Assembly (NCBI GenBank): GCA_003864495.1
Contig: ML133428.1
Location: 248,001 to 312,000, forward strand
DNA length: 64,000 nt
Direction of reading: 5' to 3'
DNA from: Nemopilema nomurai
Lineage: Eukaryota; Cnidaria; Scyphozoa; Rhizostomeae; Rhizostomatidae
The translations under genes and the position numbers were made by a program. This document shows positions 11,377-21,470 of this stretch, in pieces. Within the stretch, counting starts at the first letter, position 1. Every line of letters starts with the position of its first letter. The notes beneath the pieces are model-generated. The model saw only the letters and a program-made list of their open reading frames with translations, did no database searches and was not told where the DNA came from.

Positions 11377-12178
11377 TTTAACTGGTTCCCCATGCAAGCA
11401 TCCTAGGCCATCAAAAACTTTCCTATGTTTGTTTAGAATGTTTTGCGCATCAATGTAGCTGGTAGTGATTTTGTTCAGATGTAGGCTTACAAGGCCTAAA
11501 TCTTGGGCAGTTTTCAACGAAATGAGGTTAGAGCTGTTGTTGTTGTTGCCGCGTCTTGGTCGTGCAACGTAAAACGTCCCGGTGGTCATGCGTCCTTTGG
11601 GGGTTTCCACAAGGCCGATAAACTTTCCAATAAATTTGACTGGACTTGTTACATTAAACGTGCTCGTGTCATGGCGCTGGGGGTGAACAGTTTTCTTGTC
11701 CCTAGACGAAAAATTCGAAGAGTGGCCATACGTTTCCCTTTACAAACACTTGCAAAATGGTTGAATTTTTCACAATTGCGGCATTGCTTTCCACTAGCTG
11801 GACAAGGACCCTTGTGCGGGTATACTGCTCCACAGTTATGAAATTTTAGCGTTTTTTTGCAGTTGGTTTTACCATGCGAATTTCTTGAAATCATGTGTGT
11901 TGAAGCCCCGTTAGGATCCTTGGATTCGATTTCTTTGGCTTGAAACCTGCTTTGCTCATCGTTACGCCCTTCAAGCAACATGTCCTTCAATTTAAAATTC
12001 GGATTTCCAAGTGCTTGCTTGCGAATTTTTTAGGAGGTTCCCCCGATGATAATCTGCTCGTCTATTTCAAATTCGGTCTCAGTGAACTCGCATGTTTGAG
12101 ATGAGGTTCTGAGACGCATGTGGAATTGGTCAAGGTCTCGGTCTAAGGTTCTAAGGTCTTCATTCATAACGAAAAATG
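11371..12178 (-). pseudogene. Retroelement gag and protease remnant
   Basis: The minus strand from 12,170 to 11,650 gives a gag C-terminal half with a capsid-like helical stretch (near 12,120-11,950) and a CCHC-type zinc-knuckle region near 11,850-11,740 (CRNCEKFNHFASVCKG). The 11,371-11,610 frame then holds a degraded protease/linker ending in a GEPVK motif just before the nested transposon. The gag N-terminus is absent. The knuckle normally binds the element's RNA. Frame breaks separate gag from protease. Confidence 0.7.
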
Positions 12179-12540
12179 AGGCGAAACCGCAACGAACAAC
12201 AGCAGTGAAAGGAATATTGCTTAGTATCAAACTTGGAACTGCATATGATTGACACTGATGCCTAGTCAAAATGGTTACGCAAGATTCGTAGCATAATGTG
12301 GTTGGCTTCGGTTGCCAAGTTCAAATTAGGGTGGCTAAAAGGTTGCTACGGAAGTGAAGGAGCAAATACATGGTGGAAAAAGGAAATGGGGCTGGAACTG
12401 CGCGAGTATGGCAAGAAAAGGACCAGGAAATTGCGGGGGCTGACCGTTTTGATAAAAAAAAAATATAAGATAAGGCCGATGAAGCTGCTTCGTTAAAATT
12501 GTTTCATACCCAAAATAAAAATCTGCTTAGACCCGAAAGT
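12179..12540. other. Deletion junction between the B1 upstream flank and the B2 downstream flank
   Basis: From 12,179 to about 12,440 the sequence matches the 5' flank of B genes (compare 13,760-14,020). It then switches, at a run of A's near 12,457, to the 3' flank of B genes (compare 6,395-6,485). The roughly 4.5 kb with an A gene that separates B genes elsewhere is missing, so B1 and B2 are direct neighbours. Confidence 0.75.
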
Positions 12541-13599
12541 TTACTTGTTGTCCTCAAAAACTGCAAGACACAAGCTTTCGTTGTCCAATATGTCAAAGCC
12601 TAGATCCAGAAATAGTCCCATCGATCGTTCCGCATCTTTGATTCTTGCAATAGTGGCGAAAGGGATTAAACCGATTGCAATCAGCTTCTCTGCCATCATT
12701 CCAACAACAGCTTTGCCTAGGCCCTTTCGCCGGTGACTTTCCAGGGTCACAAGTGCACTAACTGCTCCTTCTTCATTGCAAAATACCCATGAAACTGGAT
12801 GTTCAGAGCCATTTGGAAATGCTCCAAACGCAAAACCAAGCTTTGCACTTTGAACATACGTGTGGCATGCAAACTCAGAAGAATATTGATAATTCTGCAT
12901 TGCATAGAGAACATCCTTTTCATTAAGCTCTCTGATTTCGTACCCATCATGAACAGTGTATGGTGTCAAATTATTTTCCTTAGGCAACAAAGCCACAGAA
13001 AGCGACACAAATCTAGAAATGTTCTTTCCAATGCTTAAGAAATCTTCCGTTCCTTTCCACCAGCTTGTAGGAGCAAACAAAAGCCAACTATTGAAACTTC
13101 CAGGGGGAAATAGTGGGTTCTCCTTGCAAAGAATCTTCTTTTCGTGTCTCGAAAAATTTTGTTGCATCAGATTTGACACATCGACATTCTTGCCTTTATG
13201 AATCAAAAATACCAACCTCTTTGAAAATAACGGGTGAATCCATGTCTCTTTGAGGGTATCAGAGAACATACTATGCGGCAATTTCACGGCCACATCAACA
13301 CAGGCCACAACATAAGTCAACAAGGAGTCCTCTCCACCATCTTGAGCCACAGCATTCGAAGAAGTATTGTCGTCACTTGATCTTGGAGATGCAGGAAGCA
13401 AGTCTATAATCGCTATCTTACCTCGCCACAGCTTGTCTCTGAAATTAAGACAACCTTTCAGTCTTACAAGATCCAAAATGTCTTTATTGGTCTCTGGATC
13501 TTCAAGACGGCTGCGAACTCGTGTGGCCAGTTCATCAATCTGATATTCTTCTTCCAAGTATTGAATATCGATTTTCACGTCCTGACCTTCAGTAGCCAT
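12541..13599 (-). CDS. GLYAT-like GNAT N-acyltransferase, copy B2
   Basis: Intact intronless 352-codon B-type gene starting MATEGQDVKIDIQYLEEEYQ. It has the WWKG motif near residue 180, the PVSWV strand, the SHRRKGLGKAVVG acyl-CoA loop near residue 290 and the GLFLDLGFD C-terminal motif. Family members use acyl-CoA donors to acylate amines such as glycine; the substrate is unknown here. It differs from A-type genes mainly in the first 200 residues, while the GNAT half is nearly shared. One difference from its sisters is FAFGAFP in place of LAIGAFP close to the active-site strand. No signal peptide or membrane segment is apparent. Confidence 0.85.
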   Translation of the reverse strand: MATEGQDVKIDIQYLEEEYQIDELATRVRSRLEDPETNKDILDLVRLKGCLNFRDKLWRGKIAIIDLLPASPRSSDDNTSSNAVAQDGGEDSLLTYVVACVDVAVKLPHSMFSDTLKETWIHPLFSKRLVFLIHKGKNVDVSNLMQQNFSRHEKKILCKENPLFPPGSFNSWLLFAPTSWWKGTEDFLSIGKNISRFVSLSVALLPKENNLTPYTVHDGYEIRELNEKDVLYAMQNYQYSSEFACHTYVQSAKLGFAFGAFPNGSEHPVSWVFCNEEGAVSALVTLESHRRKGLGKAVVGMMAEKLIAIGLIPFATIARIKDAERSMGLFLDLGFDILDNESLCLAVFEDNK

Positions 13600-13984
13600 A
13601 TCTAACGTGTTCTAACTTCCTCTGCGGAGAAAAGTCACCGGTCACGATTCCAAATGGAGGCTGGCTTACGGCTGACAACCAAAGAAAGGGAGAGGGCTGC
13701 GAGGAATCTCTTCTCGATAATTGTTTGCAATGATGTTATCTTTGAGCGGGCTTTTCAGGCGAAACCGCAACGAACAACAGCAGTGAAAGGAATATTGCTT
13801 AGTATCAAACTTGGAACTGCATATGATTGACACTGATGCCTAGTCAAAATGGTTACGCAAGATTCGTAGCATAATGTGGTTGGCTTCGGTTGCCAAGTTC
13901 ATATTAGGGTGGCTAAAAGGTTGCTACGGAAGTGGAGGAGCAAGTGCATGATGGAAAAAGAAAATGGGGTTGGAACTGCGCGAG

Positions 13985-16900
13985 TATGGCAAGAAATGGA
14001 TCAGAAAAATGCGGGGGGCTGGATCCGTACCTGGCCGGTGTGAACTGTAACTCCTACACATTGCTGAAAGAAAATGACTTGCGTCCTCAAAGCAATGAAA
14101 GCAAAATTAATTTGGCACTTTATGTGTCTACCACATCAATGGTAAATGTCAACATTATAGCATCATTTCATTTCAAACCAAAGGAGAGTAAGAATTTCAA
14201 GAATGGAAGGAAAGTGAGGGCTCGCAACTGCATTTCAGAATGCAGTGATCTTGCATTTCCTCCAGAAGGGACCAGAATCACACTGGAAAAGATTGTAATT
14301 TGGAAAAAACTCATGGCGTTAACTGTTGAAAGACCTCAAAGAGCTGAAGTTTGCCGTGTCAAGGTTCCAATTATTTTGCAAAAAAAGCCGCATTATTTGG
14401 GTCTTTGGTCTCGATAAATTGGGGAAAATGGCAAACTGAATATCCCTGAGCATTTACAAAAATTATTGAAGTGACGTTCTCACAGCAGATACTTTTTCAT
14501 CTGGGAAACTCCCTAAAGAAGATGATGCATGCGCTGTCAATGAACCCAAATATGTATTTTGACACTGTCTGGAAAATCGATTGTATATTGACACTGTCTG
14601 GAAAATCGATTGTATTTCGACACTGTGTGGAAAGTCGCTTAAAAACTCGGTTACAACCAAGAAAAAAGGCAGAGATTAAATTTCTACACAAACAAAATCC
14701 TTTTCGATTTCTATAAACCAATATCATTCGATTGTTTGCTGTGGTTCAAGCAGATTACTTTGCGACAGAACTTCGACCCAAGAAACCACAACTCTTTTGG
14801 CACTATAAGAGGGGGGGATTTCTCAGTTGAGAAGTCACTTCTATCATCTACTTAAAAACATTTTTCACCCAGCACATTCGTTTCAAAAAACTTTCATCAG
14901 ATTATGAAAACATATACGTATTTGACAAATGACAACAACTTGATTTGTATATTCACGATTATTTATTATTTGTTTATGTTTTTTCATTATATCAAATGAA
15001 ATAAATTATTGAAGGCACCTACCAACTAAATCAACCAGAGTATTAGACGGTGAAGGACCTTTGGTCAACAATCGATTTAATTTCGTTTTCAATTAGTTAA
15101 GATTACTTTATCATTATTACATATGTAGAAACGATTAAGTTCAAACATAAAATAATCTTCGAAAGATTTTTGCTTCAAGATTCTTTCAAAGATTCTTTCT
15201 TGGTGACTAGATCAAAACAGAAACAAACGACCAATCTGATGGCCCATTCAGCCCATATCAATGGCTATGGACCAGGTAGCGTTGTCCATAATTTCAAAAC
15301 CAACGCTTTGAAACAGCCCAATCGGGCGATTTGCATCCCTTCCCTTGTCGATGAACGCAAATGGGATCTGACCAATGCCAATCAGCTTCTCTGACAGCCT
15401 TCCCACAACAGCTCTGCCTAGGCCCTTTCGCCTGTGACTTTCCAGCGTCACAAGTGCACTAACTGTTCCTTGTTCATTGCAAAATACCCATGAAACTGGA
15501 TGCTCAGAGCCATTTGGGAATGCTCCAATTGCCAAACCAAGCTTTGCACTTTGAACATACGTGTGGCATGCAAATTCCGAAGAATATTGATAATTCTGCA
15601 TTGCAAAAAGAACATCCTTCTCACTAAGCTCTCTGATTTCGTAGCCATTGTGAACAGGGTATGGCGTCATATTCTTTTCCTTAGGCAACAAAGTCAAGAA
15701 AAGTATTCCGGTTTTGGGAAACATCTCTTCACTATCATAATAATATTTTACTCCTTTCCACCAAGTGGTAGGAGCGATGATGCCACGAGCTGAGCGGTTT
15801 TCTTCTGGAAATAAAGGGCTCTTCGTGCAGAAAATCTTTTTATCGTGTTTCCAGATGCTCCGCTTCAACAAGCTTGTTACATCAGCATCCTTTCCTTTGT
15901 GGAGGATAAAGACCAACCTCTGTGAATATAGCGGTAGCGCCAATGTCTTTAAGAAAGCATCAGTAAACATACTTTGCGACAGTGGGCTTGTAACATCAAT
16001 ACAAACTACAACATACGTTAACAAAGCCTCCCTTTCACCATCTTGAGCCACAGCATTCAAAGAAGCATTGTCGTCGTTTGATGTTGGCAATACAGAATGC
16101 AAATCTACGATCGCAATCTTACCACGCCATAGCTTATTTCTGAAACTAAGAAGCCCATTGAGCCTAATGAGTTCCACTGTGTCCTCATTCAAATCTTTTT
16201 CTGCAAGAAGACTACGCACTCGTGTGGCCAACTCATCGACCTGATCTTCTCCTTCCAGGTATTCAATATTCACTTTCACGTCTCCAACTTCAGAATCCAT
16301 TTTAAATGCATTTGACTTCCCCGAGGACTGAGAAGAAGGAAAACACTGGGCTACGAGTGAGGGTTAAAAAGGCTCATGGCTGAATGAATACGCTGCACAA
16401 GCGGAAATCGGCGCTGATTGGCTAACAGCTCGTGCCCATAGTTACGTGGTAGCAACGTTCTGTATACACAAAACAATATACGCATAGAGCAATGGCGACT
16501 TAACATCAGTTGTAAGTTTATTCGGTATTTTATTCAATTTGTCAAAGACGATGCAAACGCTATTAGTAAAGGAGAAGTGAAATTTAGTGAAGTGAAGCGA
16601 AGACCTCAAACATTGACATAGCCCCCCTTAAAGAAAGGTAGGGAATACCCTATGGGAATTGTTGGTATTTAAATTTCTGAAAGTGCATAAGATAATGAAG
16701 AAGAGCCTTTACCTTCAGCGGCATAACTAGCCAAATGGCACTGGTCATGCCGTTGCGATTGGGAAAGAGAAGAGTTGCTTGGCTACGGCACCGAAAGGAG
16801 GCTGGCTTCGAAGGAACACCATGAAATCCACTAGGTGATAAAATGGTACACTGAATAGAAAACAGCACATGGGAAATAAGAAGAAATCAGAAGTGTCAAT

Positions 16901-17250
16901 TGATATGATAACTCGACTTTTTGATGCCAGATAGAAACATCAAAATATGTGTAGAGAGGGTTACTGCTGGAAGCCTAGTATCTATTTTGTTATCTTTTAC
17001 GTCTTAAATGGAAATTTTTCGAATCTATATACTAAAGGACACTCAAAGCGAACTCCTAATCGAACATTTTCAGGCTAGGGCTGGATGTGGAAGAAAGTTG
17101 GTGTAGCATACCTTGTCCTGTTGATACTTCTTCGTTGAATCAAGCTCTTTCGGTGATTCTACGGAGGCCCCATTATTGCTTATTAAAGTGCGATTCTATT
17201 TGCTTTGTGTGCGACTCGCTTGAACTTTGTGGGAGTGGTTTTCTGTCCAA
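13985..17250. repeat. Segmental duplication copy 2 (A2 unit)
   Basis: This copy matches 1-3,255 with only scattered substitutions across gene and spacer. Its left border is continuous with the B2 5' flank, which shows the natural order of the repeat unit: B gene, 5' flank, A 3' flank, A gene. The unit A2-B3 is repeated as A3-C with a period of 6,222-6,223 bp. Confidence 0.9.
15248..16300 (-). CDS. GLYAT-like GNAT N-acyltransferase, copy A2
   Basis: Intact intronless 350-codon A-type gene, almost identical to A1. Differences include FPEENR for FPGENR, PYPVHNGYE for PYTVHNGYK and SEKDVLF for NEKDVLY; the last two are bases also found in B or A3 copies. The PVSWV strand and SHRRKGLGRAVVG loop are intact. 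The N-terminal part (MDSEVGDVKVNIEYLEGEDQ) is specific to the A type. It lies between B2 and B3, all on the same strand, with spacers of 1.6 and 2.5 kb, so each copy probably has its own promoter and they do not form an operon. Confidence 0.85.
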   Translation of the reverse strand: MDSEVGDVKVNIEYLEGEDQVDELATRVRSLLAEKDLNEDTVELIRLNGLLSFRNKLWRGKIAIVDLHSVLPTSNDDNASLNAVAQDGEREALLTYVVVCIDVTSPLSQSMFTDAFLKTLALPLYSQRLVFILHKGKDADVTSLLKRSIWKHDKKIFCTKSPLFPEENRSARGIIAPTTWWKGVKYYYDSEEMFPKTGILFLTLLPKEKNMTPYPVHNGYEIRELSEKDVLFAMQNYQYSSEFACHTYVQSAKLGLAIGAFPNGSEHPVSWVFCNEQGTVSALVTLESHRRKGLGRAVVGRLSEKLIGIGQIPFAFIDKGRDANRPIGLFQSVGFEIMDNATWSIAIDMG

Positions 17251-17255
17251 GTGAC

Positions 17256-17389
17256 CGCCACCATTGCTTTGAAGTTTGAGTTGAAAAATTTCACAGTCTA
17301 CGATCTGATAAATTTGTTCCAAGCACTTGACTATTCTGGAAAAATTGCAATGTCAGAGGTGATCAAGGCTGCAAAAATTCTCCTAGTAA
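17256..17389 (+). pseudogene. hAT transposase fragment (C-terminal region)
   Basis: About 134 bp match the hAT transposase of unit 1 at 5,408-5,541 (the stretch ending KAAKILLV). The flanks are unit spacer on both sides, so it is either an internally deleted hAT copy or a piece moved by recombination with unit 1. No other part of the element is present. Confidence 0.75.
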
Positions 17390-17683
17390 AATTTTTGTTA
17401 GGGCTTACTGTTTCATGCAGTAAAAATTCTAGATACTCGTCATGATTAGTTTTGTCACAGAACGTTGAAGCAACTAGAACTTGAATAATTTTGGCACTTG
17501 GCACTCTACTTAATCAGTGGTGTATGTCAACATTATAGCATCATTTCATTTCAAACCAAAGGTGAGTAAGAATCTCAAGAATGGAAAGAGAGTAAGGGGG
17601 CCCCAGTTGGGTAACTGTGAAGGAGAATCTGCAGGAATCTCGCATTCCTTTCTAGATGAGGCCATAGATATCCTGGATAAAGA

Positions 17684-17814
17684 CGAGGGGCAAATCACTC
17701 CGAAAATCTCATATACCTTTTGTGAAGACCGTATAGTTTTATCAAATATCCCTAGAAATTATATTGTTTTCGTGGAAATCTCATACGCTATTTGCAAGAG
17801 AGAATTGCCCCTCG
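17684..17814. mobile_element. 131-bp MITE-like element with CGAGGGGCAA ends
   Basis: The left end reads CGAGGGGCAAAT and the right end ATTGCCCCTCG, an inverted repeat of about 11 bp. The interior also contains near-repeats of AAATCTCATA in the same orientation. A second copy occupies 24,001-24,132 in the next unit. Because it sits in duplicated spacer, the two copies may come from one insertion. Confidence 0.5.
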
Positions 17815-18468
17815 GATGGTATAGTATATCCGACTGAAAGGTCATGTGTCAGAATTTGAACCATGACGTTTCTCAGTGCCACATTCAATTAAATGTTGTA
17901 ATGTACATGCCCCATTTATAAGGTCCACTCACATCAAAGCTTGCTGTCTCTTGATTAGTTAATGTAATTTGACATGTACCAAGGACTAGTTCTATACACA
18001 AATGACTTATGAAAACAAACTAGCGAACTACAATGAAAGGAGAATGTCCGGGTTTGAAGGTACTCGAATAGTTTGTTTCTATTAAAGAACCCCAGGGCCA
18101 AGACGAAAACCGGCAATTCCCATCCTCCATTACGTGAGCGGAGGGAAAAATCGCAAGCTGAACTTTACTGGAATCAATATTAACAAAACTATTAGCATGG
18201 ATGCCCTCACAGCTAATTATTTGACATCTGGGGAAATCCTTTTAGAAGGTCTTCTGTTAATGACCGATCTATTTTTGGAACCTTGTGCCTGGAATTTGAA
18301 TTTGAATCAGAATTTAAAATGAAACTGTCAGGAAAATTTTACGAAAACATCGTTACAATCGAGAACAACTTCAGAGAAATTTCCTAAGCAAAACATCTTT
18401 TGCCGTTACTATTTGCTGGAGCCCCCAAATAATTGTCAAACTATAGTACGTTCCCTTCACCCTTGGTA

Positions 18469-18516
18469 CCAGACTCACTACAAATAACAGAGATCTGCGC
18501 TATTTTATGAGTCTGG
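18469..18516. repeat. Second copy of the 48-bp foldback palindrome
   Basis: Starts CCAGACTCA and ends TGAGTCTGG like the copy at 6,204-6,251, with substitutions in the centre. It lies about 250 bp past the stop codon of B3, the same relative place as in the B1 copy. Confidence 0.7.
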
Positions 18517-18762
18517 TTTCCAGGGTAATTTTCTTTTTAGCGGTGTATTGAATGAGAAAGAGTACAAAGGACAGCGATATTAACTTTGTTCAGACATCAA
18601 TGCTCATAAACCTCCATTGTTCGATTTTTCACTGTCCCAAAAGCATACTATTTCCAGAAAGACCTTTAAGTCAAAAAAAATAAAATATAAGATAAGGCCG
18701 ATGAAGCTGCTTCGTTAAAATTGTTTCATACCCAAAATAAAAATCTGCTTGGACTCGAAAGT

Positions 18763-19821
18763 TCACTTGTTGTCCTCAAAAACTGCAAGGCACAAGCTTT
18801 CGTTGTCCAATATGTCAAAGCCGAGACTTTGAAATAGTCCCATCGATCGTTTCGCATATTTGATTCTTGCAATAAAGGCGAAAGGGATTAAACCGATTGC
18901 AATCAGCTTCTCTGCCATCCTTCCAACAACAGCTTTGCCTAGGCCCTTTCGCCTGTGACTTTCCAGAGTCTCAAGTGCACTAACTGCTCCCAGTTCATTG
19001 CAAAATACCCATGAAACTGGGTGCTCAGAGCCATTCGGAAATGCTCCAATTGCCAAACCAAGCTTTGCACTTTGAACATACGTGTGGCATGCAAACTCAG
19101 AAGAATGTACGTAATTCTGCATTGCAAAGAGAACATCCTTCTCACTAAGCTCTCTAATTTCGAAGCCATCATGAACAGTGTATGGTGTCAAATTCTCTTC
19201 CTTAGGCAAGAAAGCTACAGAAAACGACAAAAATTTAGAAATGTTCTTTCCAATGCTTATAAAATCTTTCGTTCCTTTCCACCAGCTTGTAGGAGCAAAC
19301 AAGAGCCAAATATTGCAACTTCCAGGGGGAAATAGTGGGTTCTCCTTGCAAAGAATCTTTTTTTCGTGTCTCAAAAAACTTTGTTGCATCAGATTTGACA
19401 CATCAACATTCTTGCCTTTATGAATCAAAAATACCAACCTCTTTGAAAATAACGGGTGACTCCATGTCTTTTTGAGGGTATCAGAGAACATACTATGCGG
19501 CAATTTCACGGCCACATCAACACAGGCCACAACATAAGTCAACAAGGACTCCTCTCCACCATCTTGAGCCACAGCATTCGAAGAAGTATTGTCGTCACTT
19601 GATCTTGGAGATGCAGTAAGCAAGTCTATAATCGCTATCTTACCTCGCCACAGCTTGTCTCTGAAATTAAGACAACTATTCAGTCTCACAAGATCCAAAA
19701 TGTCTTTATTGGTCCCTGGATCTTCAAGACGGCTGCGGACTCGTGTGGCCAGTTCATCAATCTGATATTCTTCTTCTAAGTATTGAATATCGATTTTCAC
19801 GTCCTGACCTTCAGTAGCCAT
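18763..19821 (-). CDS. GLYAT-like GNAT N-acyltransferase, copy B3
   Basis: Intact intronless 352-codon B-type gene. The N-terminus MATEGQDVKIDIQYLEEEYQ matches B1 and B2. In the GNAT half it carries a distinct haplotype block shared with C: MQNYVHSSEF instead of MQNYQYSSEF and NELGAVSALETLESHRRKGLG instead of NEQGTVSALVTLESHRRKGLG. The R-x-x-G-x-G loop and GLFQSLGFD are retained. Predicted soluble acyl-CoA-dependent N-acyltransferase of unknown substrate. Confidence 0.85.
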   Translation of the reverse strand: MATEGQDVKIDIQYLEEEYQIDELATRVRSRLEDPGTNKDILDLVRLNSCLNFRDKLWRGKIAIIDLLTASPRSSDDNTSSNAVAQDGGEESLLTYVVACVDVAVKLPHSMFSDTLKKTWSHPLFSKRLVFLIHKGKNVDVSNLMQQSFLRHEKKILCKENPLFPPGSCNIWLLFAPTSWWKGTKDFISIGKNISKFLSFSVAFLPKEENLTPYTVHDGFEIRELSEKDVLFAMQNYVHSSEFACHTYVQSAKLGLAIGAFPNGSEHPVSWVFCNELGAVSALETLESHRRKGLGKAVVGRMAEKLIAIGLIPFAFIARIKYAKRSMGLFQSLGFDILDNESLCLAVFEDNK

Positions 19822-21470
19822 ATCTAACGTGTTCTAACTTCCTCTGCGGAGAAAAGTCACCGGTTTACGAATCCAAATAGAGGCTGGCTCGCGGCAGACA
19901 ACCAAAGAAAGAGACAAGGCTGCAATGAATTTAATCTCGATCGTTGTTTGCAATGATATTTGAGCGGGCTTTTCAGGCGAAACAGCAACGTAAAACTGCT
20001 GTGAGAGGAATATTGCTTAATATCAATATTTGGACTGCATATGATTGACACTGATGCCTAGTCAAAATGGTTACGCAAGATTCGTAGCATAATGTGGTTG
20101 GCTTCGGTTGCCAAGTTCAAATTAGGGTGGCAAAAAGGTTGCTACGGAAGTGGAGGAGCAAGTGCATGATGGAAAAAGAAAATGGGGCTGGAACTGCACG
20201 AGTATGGCAAGAAATGGATCAGAAAAATGCGGGGGTCTGGATCCGTACCTGGCCGGTGTGAACTGTAATTCCAACACATTGCTGAAAGAAAATGACTTGC
20301 GTCCTCAAGCAATAAAAGCGGAATTAATTTGGCACTTTATGTGTCTACCTCATCAATGGTAAATGTCAACATTATAGCATCATTTCATTTCAAAACCAAA
20401 GGAAGGTAAGAATTTCAAGAATGGAAAGAGAGGGCTCGCAGCTGCATGTTAGAATGCAGGGATCTTGCATTTCCTCCAGAAGGGACCAGAATCACGCTGG
20501 AAGAGATTGTAATTTGGAAAAAAACTCATGGCGTTAACTGTTGAAAGATCTCAAAGAGCTGAAGTTTGCGTAATCAAAGTTCCAAATATTTTGCAAAAAA
20601 GCAGCATTATTTGGGTCTTAAGTTTCGATGGATTGGGGAAAATGGCAAACTGAATATCCCTGAGCATTTACAAAAATTATTGAAGTGACGTTCTCACAGC
20701 AGATACTATATCATCTGGGAAACTCCCTAAAGAAGATGATGCATGCGCTGTCAATGAATCCAAATATGTATTTCGACACTGTATTGAAAATCGATTGTAT
20801 TTCGACACTGTATTGAAAAGCGTTTCAAAATTCGGTTACAACCACGAATAAAGACAGATTAAATTTATTAACAAAAAAATCCTTTTCGGTAACCATGAAA
20901 CAATATCATTCGATTGTTTGCTGTGGCTCAAGCAGATTATTTTGCGACAGACCTTTGACCCGTGCCAGCCACCATTATTTGAAAGATTGCGTATCGACAG
21001 TCTCATTCCACGTGTTCTTTAGGCACTTTAAGAGGGCGAGAATTTCTTAGTTCAGAAGTCACTTCTGTCATCTATTTAAAAACATTTTTCACCCAGCACA
21101 TTCGTATTAGAAACTTTCATCAGATTATGAAAACATATACGTATTTGACAAATGACAACAACTTGATTTGTATATTCACGATTATTTATTATTTGTTTAT
21201 GTTATTTCATTATATCAAATGAAATAAATTATTGAAGGCACCTACCAACTAAATCAACCAGAGTATTAGACGGTGAAGGACCTTTGGTCAACAATCGATT
21301 TAATTTCGTTTTCAATTTGTTAAGATTACTTTATCATTATTACATATGTAGAAACAATTAAGTTCAAACATAAAATAATCTTCGAAAGATTTTTGCTTCA
21401 AGATTCTTTCAAAGATTCTTTCTTGGTGCCTGGATCAAAACAGAAACAAACGACCAATCTGATGGCACAT
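19822..21470. other. Spacer between B3 and A3, no gene seen
   Basis: Shared with 13,600-15,247 but more diverged than copies 1 and 2 are from each other. It contains the short GACACTGT tandem motif near 20,771-20,830. No coding region was recognised; short frames here are interrupted relative to the other copies, which argues against a conserved product. Confidence 0.6.

Larger units (their letters stand above)
7847..12178 (-). mobile_element. Truncated Ty3/gypsy LTR retroelement
   Basis: Reading on the minus strand, the order is a gag remnant (12,170-11,650), a protease/linker region (11,610-11,380), reverse transcriptase (10,475-9,990), RNase H region (9,930-9,500), integrase (9,400-8,060), a purine-rich tract (near 7,976-7,990) and a short 3' LTR. 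Borders are defined by the paralogous empty site upstream of B2 (13,758-13,770), where TTCAGGC runs straight into GAAACCG. AGGC occurs on both sides of the insertion, a possible 4-base target duplication. The gag 5' part and 5' LTR are missing, so the element is truncated. Multiple stops and frame breaks make it inactive. A separate DNA transposon (10,477-11,376) is nested in it. Confidence 0.85.
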
